In this document: positions 6,962 through 13,776 of the stretch, piece by piece | Layout of the letters: every line of letters begins with the position of its first letter | Numbering within the stretch: position 1 is the stretch's first letter | Source of the DNA: Acidobacteriota bacterium | GTDB taxonomy: Bacteria; Acidobacteriota; Terriglobia; Acidoferrales; UBA7541 | Assembly: GCA_019239815.1 (NCBI GenBank) | Contig: JAFAZL010000089.1 | Span: 1-17,212 of the forward strand | Length of the DNA: 17,212 bases | Direction of reading: 5' to 3' | Notes under the pieces: generated by a model | Seen by the model: the letters and a program-made list of their open reading frames with translations, nothing else | Told to the model about the DNA's origin: nothing | The model's database searches: none | Program-made: the position numbers and the translations under genes

Positions 6962-8997
6962 ACGCAGCACAAAAGACGCACTCGAACGAGATCAGCGCTT
7001 TTTGTGTGCGCTATTCGCCGGAATTAGCGAAGTGTCTGAAGGCGCTTGAACAGAGCCGGCTGAATTCACTTCTCGATCCGCGACGCATCTTGGCTGTGTT
7101 GGAACTCACTAGGCTGGCCGCCTCGAAAAGCGACGGCGAAGTGATCGAGATGGGTGTGTATCGAGGAGGTAGCGCGGCGGCGATCGGCTGGATATTGAGG
7201 CGGGCCAGGCTCGAACGCACCGTCCATCTGTTCGACACGTTCGGAGGCATGCCTCCGACAATGGATCTCGATACTCACGAAGAATTCGATTTTTCGGACA
7301 CCAGCGTGAGCGCTGTTACGGAGAGTCTGAATCGCGTTGTTCCGAAATTTCCATTTCGGCTGCACCCTGGGCTATTTTCGGAAATGCTGCGGGATGTGAG
7401 CCAAAGCCATTTTTGTTTTGCTCACATCGATGCCGACTTGTATCAAAGCGTTCGAGAAGCGTGCGAATTCGTATACCCGCGGATGGATGTCGGCGGAATT
7501 ATGTTGTTCGACGACTATGCGGCGCCGTCGTGCCCAGGTGCGATGAGGGCGGTCGACGAGTTCTTTCGAGACAAGATCGAAAAGCCGACGTTGGTTTCGG
7601 ACTGTGCGTATGCGATTCGCAAAGGCAGCAAGCGTGTCGATTTTCCCAGGCTGATTTCGAATCGGAGCTTCCCGTCGTCGCTTGTCAGCGCATCCTTTCG
7701 GGGGCCGGTTCGGCTCGCTCGGAGAACAGCCGCAGCAGCGACGAGAACGCTGATATCGCCGCGAATGACCAGAATCTATTCGAAGGCATACGCTCGGAGC
7801 GGTGGCGGCAACCGCAGCCATGAACCGAATCCTTCGCCATCCCTGCGGGACGCGAAGAATATCCTCGTCATTCGCCAGGACAGCATCGGTGACCTCGTCT
7901 TGATGAGTCCATTTTTACGGGAACTGCGACGGACGAGCCCGCAAGCGCAAATCACATTGGTGGTTGATCCCAAGCTGACCAATCTCGTTGAATTGTGTCC
8001 ATATGTGAATCGCGTGCTGAGCGTGGACCTGGCTTTTTGTGGAGCGACGGTCAACTTAGGACGAATCTTGGAGGCGCTGCGTTTTGCGCGGGCGAACCTG
8101 CGACCGAGCCGGTTTGACCTAGCATTGATTCCGCGGTGGGATGCGGATCTTTATCACTCCACATACCTCGCGAACTTCAGTGGGTCGAGGCAGCGCATTG
8201 CGTATTCGGAATCGGTTTCACTCGTGAAGAGAGAATCGAATCGAGATTTCGATCTGCTGCTGACGGGTGCGATGCAGGATGCGCCGCCGAAACATGAGGT
8301 CGAGCGGAATCTGGCGTTGCTGCGGTTCGCGGGCGGGTCGGTTCGCGAAAAACACCTAGAGCTGTGGCTATCCGAGGAAGATCGCGAAACGACGCGGCGA
8401 ATGTTGGAATTGAATGGAGTTTCGCCGGAAAGCTTGATCGTCGCATTCGGAGTCGGGGCAGCACATCGACGGCGAAGGTGGCCGCTGGCGCGCTTTGTCG
8501 AGGTGGGGCGATATCTTGAAGCGAAGTATGGCGCAAGGATCGTAGTTGTTGGAGGCGCGGAAGACAACCAGTTTGGCGAGCGTCTGAAGGATTCTGTCCC
8601 CGGGTCGATCCATTTTTGCGGGAGCCTGAGCCTTCGGCAGACGGGCGCGTTGTTGAAGCACGCCGCGGTGACGGTTGCGAATGATTCGGGGCCGATGCAT
8701 CTGGCGGTGGCGGCAGGTAGCGGGGTTGTCGAGGTTTCGTGCCATCCGAGGAATGCCGATGCGAATCATGAAAATTCGCCCGTGAGGTTTGGACCGTGGT
8801 CGCCCGATCACGTCGTGCTCCAGCCGGAGGCGGCTACGGAGCCTTGCGAGAACGGCTGTGCGCAAAATCACGCACATTGCATCCTTCGTGTGCGAGCAGA
8901 AGATACCAAGGTTGCGGCGGAGTCGCTGCTTTCAAGAATTCGCAACGTGCACACAAGCCAGCCGGTGCAGCCAGCTTTTCATGCCGCGCTTTCGTGA
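6958..8997 (+). CDS. Fusion protein: TylF/MycF-type O-methyltransferase + GT9 (heptosyltransferase-like) glycosyltransferase
   Basis: A single uninterrupted 679-residue frame encodes two enzymes. Residues ~40-225 are a TylF/macrocin-O-methyltransferase-like domain: VIEMGVYRGGSAAA (62-75), VHLFDTFGGMPP (89-100), the metal/SAM motif AHIDADLYQS (155-164) and GGIMLFDDYAAP (179-190). After a linker rich in Arg, Ser and Ala (about 230-297), residues ~300-665 are a GT9 transferase. Its marks are ILVIRQDSIGDLVLMSP (302-318), the RRWPLARFVEVG acceptor/nucleotide region (506-517) and ANDSGPMHLAVAAG (574-587). It ends with a Cys cluster, CENGCAQNHAHC (630-641), similar to the Cys/His tail of heptosyltransferases. 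Each domain has about full family length, so this is a genuine two-enzyme polypeptide rather than a remnant. A combined sugar-transfer and methylation step is the natural inference; the sugar is unknown. An in-frame Met codon at 7765 in the linker could allow internal initiation. Confidence 0.88.
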   Translation: MNAAQKTHSNEISAFCVRYSPELAKCLKALEQSRLNSLLDPRRILAVLELTRLAASKSDGEVIEMGVYRGGSAAAIGWILRRARLERTVHLFDTFGGMPPTMDLDTHEEFDFSDTSVSAVTESLNRVVPKFPFRLHPGLFSEMLRDVSQSHFCFAHIDADLYQSVREACEFVYPRMDVGGIMLFDDYAAPSCPGAMRAVDEFFRDKIEKPTLVSDCAYAIRKGSKRVDFPRLISNRSFPSSLVSASFRGPVRLARRTAAAATRTLISPRMTRIYSKAYARSGGGNRSHEPNPSPSLRDAKNILVIRQDSIGDLVLMSPFLRELRRTSPQAQITLVVDPKLTNLVELCPYVNRVLSVDLAFCGATVNLGRILEALRFARANLRPSRFDLALIPRWDADLYHSTYLANFSGSRQRIAYSESVSLVKRESNRDFDLLLTGAMQDAPPKHEVERNLALLRFAGGSVREKHLELWLSEEDRETTRRMLELNGVSPESLIVAFGVGAAHRRRRWPLARFVEVGRYLEAKYGARIVVVGGAEDNQFGERLKDSVPGSIHFCGSLSLRQTGALLKHAAVTVANDSGPMHLAVAAGSGVVEVSCHPRNADANHENSPVRFGPWSPDHVVLQPEAATEPCENGCAQNHAHCILRVRAEDTKVAAESLLSRIRNVHTSQPVQPAFHAALS

Positions 8998-10136
8998 TGC
9001 AGGCACTCGAAAAACCCGAACTGAGCCAGCGGCGTTACGCCGTCCTGGATGCGCTGCGGTTTGTGTTGGCGCTGTGGGTGACGATCGGGCACTTCGAGAC
9101 ATTCCCACTGTTTGCCGGCGTCAATGAGGCGACGCCGCTCGGGAGATTTCTAGTGCACGCGTGGCAGTCGATTGTGTTCGGCACGCCCGCGGTTATCGTA
9201 TTTTTTGTGATTTCGGGATTCTGCATTCACCTGCCATATCGCGGCGATCGCCAGATGCAGGTCGGCCGCTACTACCTGCGGCGGTACACGCGAATACTCA
9301 TTCCTGTGGCTGCGGCCGTCGGCATTTATCGCTCGGTCGGACAGCAGTTTGTGTTTTGGGGCGAGCATTCGATTTTGTGGCAATCGCCGCTGTGGAGTTT
9401 GCTGTGCGAGGAGATTTATTACGCGGTGTATCCACTGCTCCGGCGGCTGCGGCGTGCTGTGAGTTGGCAGCGCGTGATTCCAGTGGCGTTCGTCGTGAGC
9501 GTGGCGGTTGCCGCTACACATGTGCGGGCTTTGTCATGGCATGACTTCGGTCCACTGGGAACAGCGGCTATCTTACTGCCAGTGTGGCTGCTCGGATGTT
9601 TGCTGGCGGAAGAAGTCGATGCGTTGCCGGCGTTGGCAATCGGTGAGCAGTGGCGAATCTGGATGTGGAGGTTTGGCGTGTGGTTCGCCTCGTGGACCTC
9701 CGAGATGCTGCATTTCAAGGCCCATCTGCCGTTGACTCAGACGATGGCGTGGTTTGGGGTGATTGCATATTTTTGGGTGAAGAATGAAATCGCTTGGAGC
9801 AAAACTCACTCACCATCGCGCGTCTTGGCTTGGGCGGGATTGTGGAGCTACTCACTATATCTGGTGCATGCGCAGGCGGCGGGGCTTTGGTATTGGCCAC
9901 GGGCTTATTGGCTGAAAGGACTAACCATCGGACCGCGATTGAATTGGTTCGCGGTGATTTTGAGCAGCCTGGTGGGCGCATACATCTTTTACTTAGTGGT
10001 GGAGAGGCCGTCACATCGGTTAGCGCGATGGATTGGGTCGACGAAAAGTGCCGCGGCCAGTCGTAAATTAGCGCGGGCGGTGCCAATCGATGCGACCGCT
10101 CATGAGGCGAGCGTAGTTAACGCGACGATCATCTAG
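8997..10136 (+). CDS. Acyltransferase-3 family membrane O-acyltransferase (OafA/YrhL-like)
   Basis: A 379-residue polytopic inner-membrane enzyme that transfers acyl (often acetyl) groups to sugars. The opening RRYAVLDALRFVLALWVTIGHF (12-33, split here) carries the family signature with the catalytic His32. FFVISGFCIHLPYR (69-82) and LRRYTRILIP (94-103) are the next conserved blocks, and PLWSLLCEEIYYAVYPLL (131-148) is also typical. About ten hydrophobic segments follow, and the length is normal for a stand-alone AT3 domain without the SGNH extension. The start ATG overlaps the stop of the previous gene as TGATG (8995-8999), indicating translational coupling. The frame stays open about 200 bases upstream inside the previous gene, but that extension has no family similarity and is rejected. 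It probably O-acylates the exported polysaccharide or its precursor. Confidence 0.92.
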   Translation: MQALEKPELSQRRYAVLDALRFVLALWVTIGHFETFPLFAGVNEATPLGRFLVHAWQSIVFGTPAVIVFFVISGFCIHLPYRGDRQMQVGRYYLRRYTRILIPVAAAVGIYRSVGQQFVFWGEHSILWQSPLWSLLCEEIYYAVYPLLRRLRRAVSWQRVIPVAFVVSVAVAATHVRALSWHDFGPLGTAAILLPVWLLGCLLAEEVDALPALAIGEQWRIWMWRFGVWFASWTSEMLHFKAHLPLTQTMAWFGVIAYFWVKNEIAWSKTHSPSRVLAWAGLWSYSLYLVHAQAAGLWYWPRAYWLKGLTIGPRLNWFAVILSSLVGAYIFYLVVERPSHRLARWIGSTKSAAASRKLARAVPIDATAHEASVVNATII

Positions 10137-10242
10137 ATTTGCCGCTAATGGTGATTCGGACGCACTGACTTGGGGCCTCGCTGGGTGCGGCGATATTCTG
10201 CATTCACAGCAGACCGGCGTGCCAGAGGGTTGTTGCGAAATT

Positions 10243-11136
10243 ATGCTGACCTTTTTTACCACAGCAAAGCCCTTTGAGGGGCACATCAACATCATCCAGC
10301 GGAATGCGATTCGGAGCTGGCAGAAGTTGCACCCGGACGTCGAGATTATATTGATGGGAGATGACGCCGGCGCCGCGGAAGTGTGCGCCGAGATGGGCTT
10401 GCGGCATTTTCCGACGGTACGCAGGAATAAATACGGTACGAAATATCTGGCGGACATCTACGATCAGGCACAAGCGGCCGCGCGGCACGAGCGAATGTGT
10501 CATATCAACTGCGACATTATTTTGAAGCCAGACTTCTCGCATGCGGTGGAGCAGGTAGCGGGGTGTCAGACGCGATTCCTGATGGCGGGGCGCCGCTGGG
10601 ACGTCGATGTGACCGCTCCTCTCGATTTTTCGGTGGAAGATTGGGATCAGCGCATCGACAAGTTGGCGGTTATGGAGAATCGACAGAGACCGCCTCAGTG
10701 GATCGACTATTTCGTTTTTTCCCGTGGCTTATATGCGGGTCACGTCCCGGCATTCGTGATCGGACGGCCGGGATGGGATAACTGGCTGCTTTGGTATCCG
10801 CTGTCGATTGGCGTGCCGGTAGTGGATGCATCGAGCGTAGTGCGCGCCGTGCATCAGAATCATGATTATGGCTATCACCCGCAAGGCGAGAAAGGCGTGT
10901 GGGAAGGCGAAGAGGCACAGGACAACTATCGACTGCACGCTGGGAAGTTTGCGACGCTTTCGAATGCGACTTATGTGCTGACGAAGAGTGGCCTCCGGCG
11001 GAATTACAACGCGGCGTGGGTTGCAGCTCGCCGACGGGTCACGAAAGGGTTTTATCAGACATGGTTTGGTGTGCTGAATTTGACGCGGTCGGCAAGACAT
11101 CGGTTGGGAGTTCGAAAGGGAATGGCAGAGAGATAG
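10243..11136 (+). CDS. Putative GT-A-like nucleotide-sugar transferase, poorly characterised
   Basis: A 297-residue soluble protein. The beginning, MLTFFTTAKPFEGH with IIQRNAIRSWQKLHPDVEIILMGDD (1-41, in pieces), has the beta-alpha-beta pattern and the acidic turn of a GT-A nucleotide-sugar fold. CHINCDIIL (86-94) sits where a DxD metal motif is expected. GRPGWDNWLLWYP (174-186) and VHQNHDYGYHPQ (203-214) are recurring blocks in this uncharacterised family. The ATG at 10243 is preferred because the fold starts at once. A GTG at 10219 would add 8 residues of no obvious value. A GAGGG at 10224-10229 lies a bit far upstream. It is separated from the acyltransferase by 106 bases with no strong terminator, so it may share the same transcript. 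I do not recognise a named activity; sugar transfer is an inference from fold and context. Confidence 0.65.
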   Translation: MLTFFTTAKPFEGHINIIQRNAIRSWQKLHPDVEIILMGDDAGAAEVCAEMGLRHFPTVRRNKYGTKYLADIYDQAQAAARHERMCHINCDIILKPDFSHAVEQVAGCQTRFLMAGRRWDVDVTAPLDFSVEDWDQRIDKLAVMENRQRPPQWIDYFVFSRGLYAGHVPAFVIGRPGWDNWLLWYPLSIGVPVVDASSVVRAVHQNHDYGYHPQGEKGVWEGEEAQDNYRLHAGKFATLSNATYVLTKSGLRRNYNAAWVAARRRVTKGFYQTWFGVLNLTRSARHRLGVRKGMAER

Positions 11137-11192
11137 TCTCACGAGTCTTAGCGACCGGCGTCCTTCTATTAGTAACTCCTAAATAATATTAC

Positions 11193-11221
11193 TTGACTAT
11201 TCAACGCAATGCTTCTAGGAT
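11193..11221 (+). promoter_or_regulatory. Candidate sigma-70-type promoter upstream of the double methyltransferase
   Basis: TTGACT (11193-11198) is followed by a 17-base spacer and TAGGAT (11216-11221). It lies in an AT-rich patch within the 173-base gap 11137-11309. A start near 11228 would give a leader of about 80 bases, which contains a small imperfect hairpin (AGCAC at 11253-11257 with GGTGCT at 11266-11271). Five of six -35 bases and four of six -10 bases match the consensus; this was judged by eye only. Confidence 0.4.
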
Positions 11222-11293
11222 TTGCGTCCCGAATCCGGTGAGGCGACGTGTGAGCACGCCACGCTGGTGCTAATGAGATGAGCTTGCTATTGA

Positions 11294-11299
11294 GGGAGG
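11294..11299 (+). promoter_or_regulatory. Shine-Dalgarno GGGAGG for the double methyltransferase
   Basis: GGGAGG lies 10 bases before ATG 11310. It is a strong site that supports this start, in contrast to the coupled starts of the genes upstream. Confidence 0.6.
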
Positions 11300-11309
11300 C
11301 TACCCAGCC

Positions 11310-13076
11310 ATGTCCCCAAATAACGATGGTGTCTCTGTTCGACTTCACAATGAGACGGAAGAGGTCGCACGCGATACGGCCGTCGAAGGTTCGAGCAGCA
11401 CAATATCGCTGACGCTCACGGCGTTTGACACGCGGCAGTATCTCGATTTGATTCGGGCCCGTAGCGCCACGATTCGGCGAACCGTGAGCGCGTTGAAGCC
11501 AGTGCTAGGACTGCGTAATGCCCTAGACGCGGGATGCGGTGTCGGGTTCTTCACGCAGACCCTGACAGAATTGGGGCTTGAGACACGCGCGTTCGACGGA
11601 CGGTTCGAAAACGTGGTTGAGGCGCGGAGGCGTTTCCCGAAGGTTTCTTTCGAACGCGGGGACATCGAGAGTCCGGAAATCACGGCGCTGGGCACGTTCG
11701 ATCTGGTGTTGTGTTTTGGACTGCTATATCACCTCGAGAGTCCGATGCAGGCGATCCGGCATCTGCGCACGCTAACGGCCAAGGGCCTGCTGCTGGAAAG
11801 CATGTGCGTGCCGGGCGACGACCTCCGGATGATGCTGCGCGATGAGCCTTCGCAGCATGACCAGAGCTTGACTGACATCGCGTTCTATCCGAGCGAGTCG
11901 TGCCTGGTGAAAATGCTCTATCGCGCGGGTTTCGCGCACGTCTATCGCGTGAAGCAACTGGCCGGCCACGATGATTTTCGCGAGACGCAGGATCACGCAC
12001 GGCGACGAACGATGCTATTTGCGTCGCACCAACCCGTGAAAGCCACTTGTCTCGTGCCGCAGGAGGAGCCTCGCGACGGTCGCGATCCGTGGACGAAACT
12101 GAGTGCGCAACTGCAGGCACCCGGCGCGATGACCGCGCTGGCGGCTCGTGCGCGGTGGTTTTTAGCAAAGTCAAGCCGAATGCGTTATGTGGCGCTGGCA
12201 AATCGGGTGAGGCGACTAGCGCCGTCATTGCCGGTGCCGCTGCGATTGCCTTTCGGCGGATGGTGGTTGGCTCAGCAGAGCGCGCTGGATCGCGAACTCA
12301 TCTATGACGGATTCGAAACGGCGGAAGCGGCGTTTGTAGAAAGATTTTTGCAGCCGGGTATGACCGTGCTCGACGTTGGCGCACATCACGGCCTGTATAC
12401 GCTGCTAGCATCGAAATGCGTTGGACGAACCGGGCGCGTGATCGCTTTCGAACCGTCGCCAAGGGAGCGGCGGCGACTCGCCCAGCACTTGCGCATCAAT
12501 CGGTGCCGCAATGCAGACTTCCAGCCGTACGCGCTGGGTGATCGTGCGGGCGGTGCGGATTTGTTTCTTGTGGAAGGCACCCACGACTGGTGCAACAGCT
12601 TGCGCCTTCCGAATATCGAGGCGAAAACCTCGAGGGTTACCGTGGAAGTTCGCCGCCTTGACGACGTACTCGAGACGATTGGCTGGCCGCGCGTCGATTT
12701 CATCAAGCTCGATGTCGAAGGTGCGGAGCTTAGCGTCTTGCACGGCGCGCGTCAGTTGCTGCGCGGCAATGTTCGACCTGCGATTCTGGCAGAAGTGCAG
12801 GACGTCCGAACCGTACCTTGGGGTTACCCGGCTCGCGAGATCGTGCGATTTCTTGCAGATGTTGGGTATGGATGGTTCGCGCTTGCGGACGATGGTTCCC
12901 TTGAATCTATCTCGAGCGACTCGCTCTATTACGACGGCAACTTGGTGGCGCTGCCACTGGAGCGATTCGAGGAATTCAGTTGGTTGGGAATCGAGCGGCC
13001 GGGTAATTCTGTCGCAGCGTCGAAGCACACATCCGGTTCGGTCCGGCCGTGTCGCGAACACGAATTCGTCGGTTGA
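11310..13076 (+). CDS. Two-domain methyltransferase: class I SAM methyltransferase + FkbM-family methyltransferase
   Basis: A 588-residue soluble protein with two complete methyltransferase cores. Residues ~35-240: motif I ALDAGCGVGFFTQTL (71-85), Asp96 after strand 2, FDLVLCFGLLYHLESP (130-145) and a strand near 158-166 (KGLLLESMC). A linker with basic and Pro-rich stretches follows (~245-335). Residues ~340-555 are an FkbM-type domain: VLDVGAHHGLYTLLAS (353-368), RVIAFEPSPRERRRL (376-390), YALGDRAGGADLFL (407-420) and the hallmark IKLDVEGAELSVLHGA (465-480). FkbM enzymes make O-methyl groups on sugars or polyketides, and many sit in polysaccharide loci. The start has a strong GGGAGG site and its own candidate promoter, so this gene can be expressed apart from the coupled run upstream. 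The paired domains suggest methylation of two positions on one glycan, but that is inference. Confidence 0.88.
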   Translation: MSPNNDGVSVRLHNETEEVARDTAVEGSSSTISLTLTAFDTRQYLDLIRARSATIRRTVSALKPVLGLRNALDAGCGVGFFTQTLTELGLETRAFDGRFENVVEARRRFPKVSFERGDIESPEITALGTFDLVLCFGLLYHLESPMQAIRHLRTLTAKGLLLESMCVPGDDLRMMLRDEPSQHDQSLTDIAFYPSESCLVKMLYRAGFAHVYRVKQLAGHDDFRETQDHARRRTMLFASHQPVKATCLVPQEEPRDGRDPWTKLSAQLQAPGAMTALAARARWFLAKSSRMRYVALANRVRRLAPSLPVPLRLPFGGWWLAQQSALDRELIYDGFETAEAAFVERFLQPGMTVLDVGAHHGLYTLLASKCVGRTGRVIAFEPSPRERRRLAQHLRINRCRNADFQPYALGDRAGGADLFLVEGTHDWCNSLRLPNIEAKTSRVTVEVRRLDDVLETIGWPRVDFIKLDVEGAELSVLHGARQLLRGNVRPAILAEVQDVRTVPWGYPAREIVRFLADVGYGWFALADDGSLESISSDSLYYDGNLVALPLERFEEFSWLGIERPGNSVAASKHTSGSVRPCREHEFVG

Positions 13077-13183
13077 TGAGCCGCAACATCAACTTTCAGG
13101 CAACCTCCGTCCGATTCAAGTATCCAATAGGCTGAAAGGGCTTGCGTCGCGGCCTCAAAAGACGCGACTCGGAGTTCAGCCTC

Positions 13184-13594
13184 ATGTCAACGCCCATCCT
13201 TCCTCCTTTTACCGCGGAAACTGCAGCAGCAAAAGTTCAACTAGCCGAAGATTTGTGGAATACCCGCGATCCAGAGCGCGTGGTCCTGGCTTACACGATC
13301 GATTCGGAATGGCGCAACCGCGCCGAGTTTCTTTCAGGACGCGACCAGATCAAGGCGTTCCTCTATCGCAAATGGACTCGCGAACTCGACTATCGGCTCA
13401 AGAAGACGCTGTGGACATTCAACGACAATCGAATCGCGGTGAGCTTCGAATACGAATGGCACGACGATTCGAGCCAGTGGTTCCGGTCATACGGCGTCGA
13501 GCTATGGGACTTCAACCCGGAAGGATTCATGCGCCGGCGAGTTGCGAGCATCAACGACGCGCCAATTAAAGAGGTCGACCGGCGCATCCCGTAA
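13184..13594 (+). CDS. DUF1348 / NTF2-like small protein
   Basis: A 136-residue soluble protein of the SnoaL/NTF2-like fold, DUF1348 type. Visible blocks are [18 protein letters not shown] (22-39), the [21 protein letters not shown] region and [17 protein letters not shown] in the middle. The C-terminus, [12 protein letters not shown], is typical. The family is about this length and has no settled function. Start ATG 13184 is chosen because GGAG at 13171-13174 lies 9 bases upstream; the longer frame from 13142 has no support. It lies 107 bases after the methyltransferase and 182 bases before the phosphorylase, so it may be its own transcription unit. No link to polysaccharide export is evident. 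Confidence 0.82.
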   Translation: MSTPILPPFTAETAAAKVQLAEDLWNTRDPERVVLAYTIDSEWRNRAEFLSGRDQIKAFLYRKWTRELDYRLKKTLWTFNDNRIAVSFEYEWHDDSSQWFRSYGVELWDFNPEGFMRRRVASINDAPIKEVDRRIP

Positions 13595-13673
13595 GAAGAA
13601 GCGCGACTGAAGCTCCGCGCGCTGTGCGCAATCGCGAAATCCCTTTCAGTGAGCGTCTGCCGAAATTTGCACT

Positions 13674-13701
13674 TTGCCTCGATGTCCAGCCACCTTAATA
13701 T
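13674..13701 (+). promoter_or_regulatory. Weak candidate promoter upstream of the phosphorylase
   Basis: TTGCCT (13674-13679), a 16-base spacer and TAATAT (13696-13701) sit in the more AT-rich part of the 182-base gap before the phosphorylase. The match is moderate only. It would place the hairpin at 13731-13755 inside the leader of the transcript. Confidence 0.22.
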
Positions 13702-13730
13702 TGTTGGTACCCATGCCAGCATATTTCTTT

Positions 13731-13755
13731 GCGAAATTTGTGTCGTCAAATTCGC
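13731..13755 (+). promoter_or_regulatory. Hairpin/inverted repeat immediately before the phosphorylase ribosome site
   Basis: GCGAAATTTG (13731-13740), loop TGTCGT, CAAATTCGC (13747-13755): nine base pairs with one bulged A. It ends 7 bases before the GAGGA ribosome site at 13763-13767. A second copy of the left arm core, CGAAATTTG, occurs at 13661-13669, which would suit a DNA operator as well as an RNA hairpin. No T-run follows, so it is not a simple terminator. Confidence 0.4.
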
Positions 13756-13762
13756 AACAGGT

Positions 13763-13767
13763 GAGGA
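13763..13767 (+). promoter_or_regulatory. Shine-Dalgarno GAGGA that supports the TTG start of the phosphorylase
   Basis: GAGGA lies 9 bases before TTG 13777, giving the non-ATG start reasonable support. A later start would remove part of the complete GAF domain. Confidence 0.55.
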
Positions 13768-13776
13768 ACGTCGAGC

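Noticed and set aside
8796..8996. N-terminal extension of the acyltransferase into the fused transferase gene
   Set aside because: The acyltransferase family begins at about the ATG at 8997, which overlaps the upstream stop as TGATG. The extension has no similarity and would overlap 200 bases of another gene.
12511..13569. Plus-strand open frame (352 codons) overlapping the FkbM domain and DUF1348 gene
   Set aside because: It is out of frame with both motif-bearing genes, Ser/Arg-rich and has no domain.
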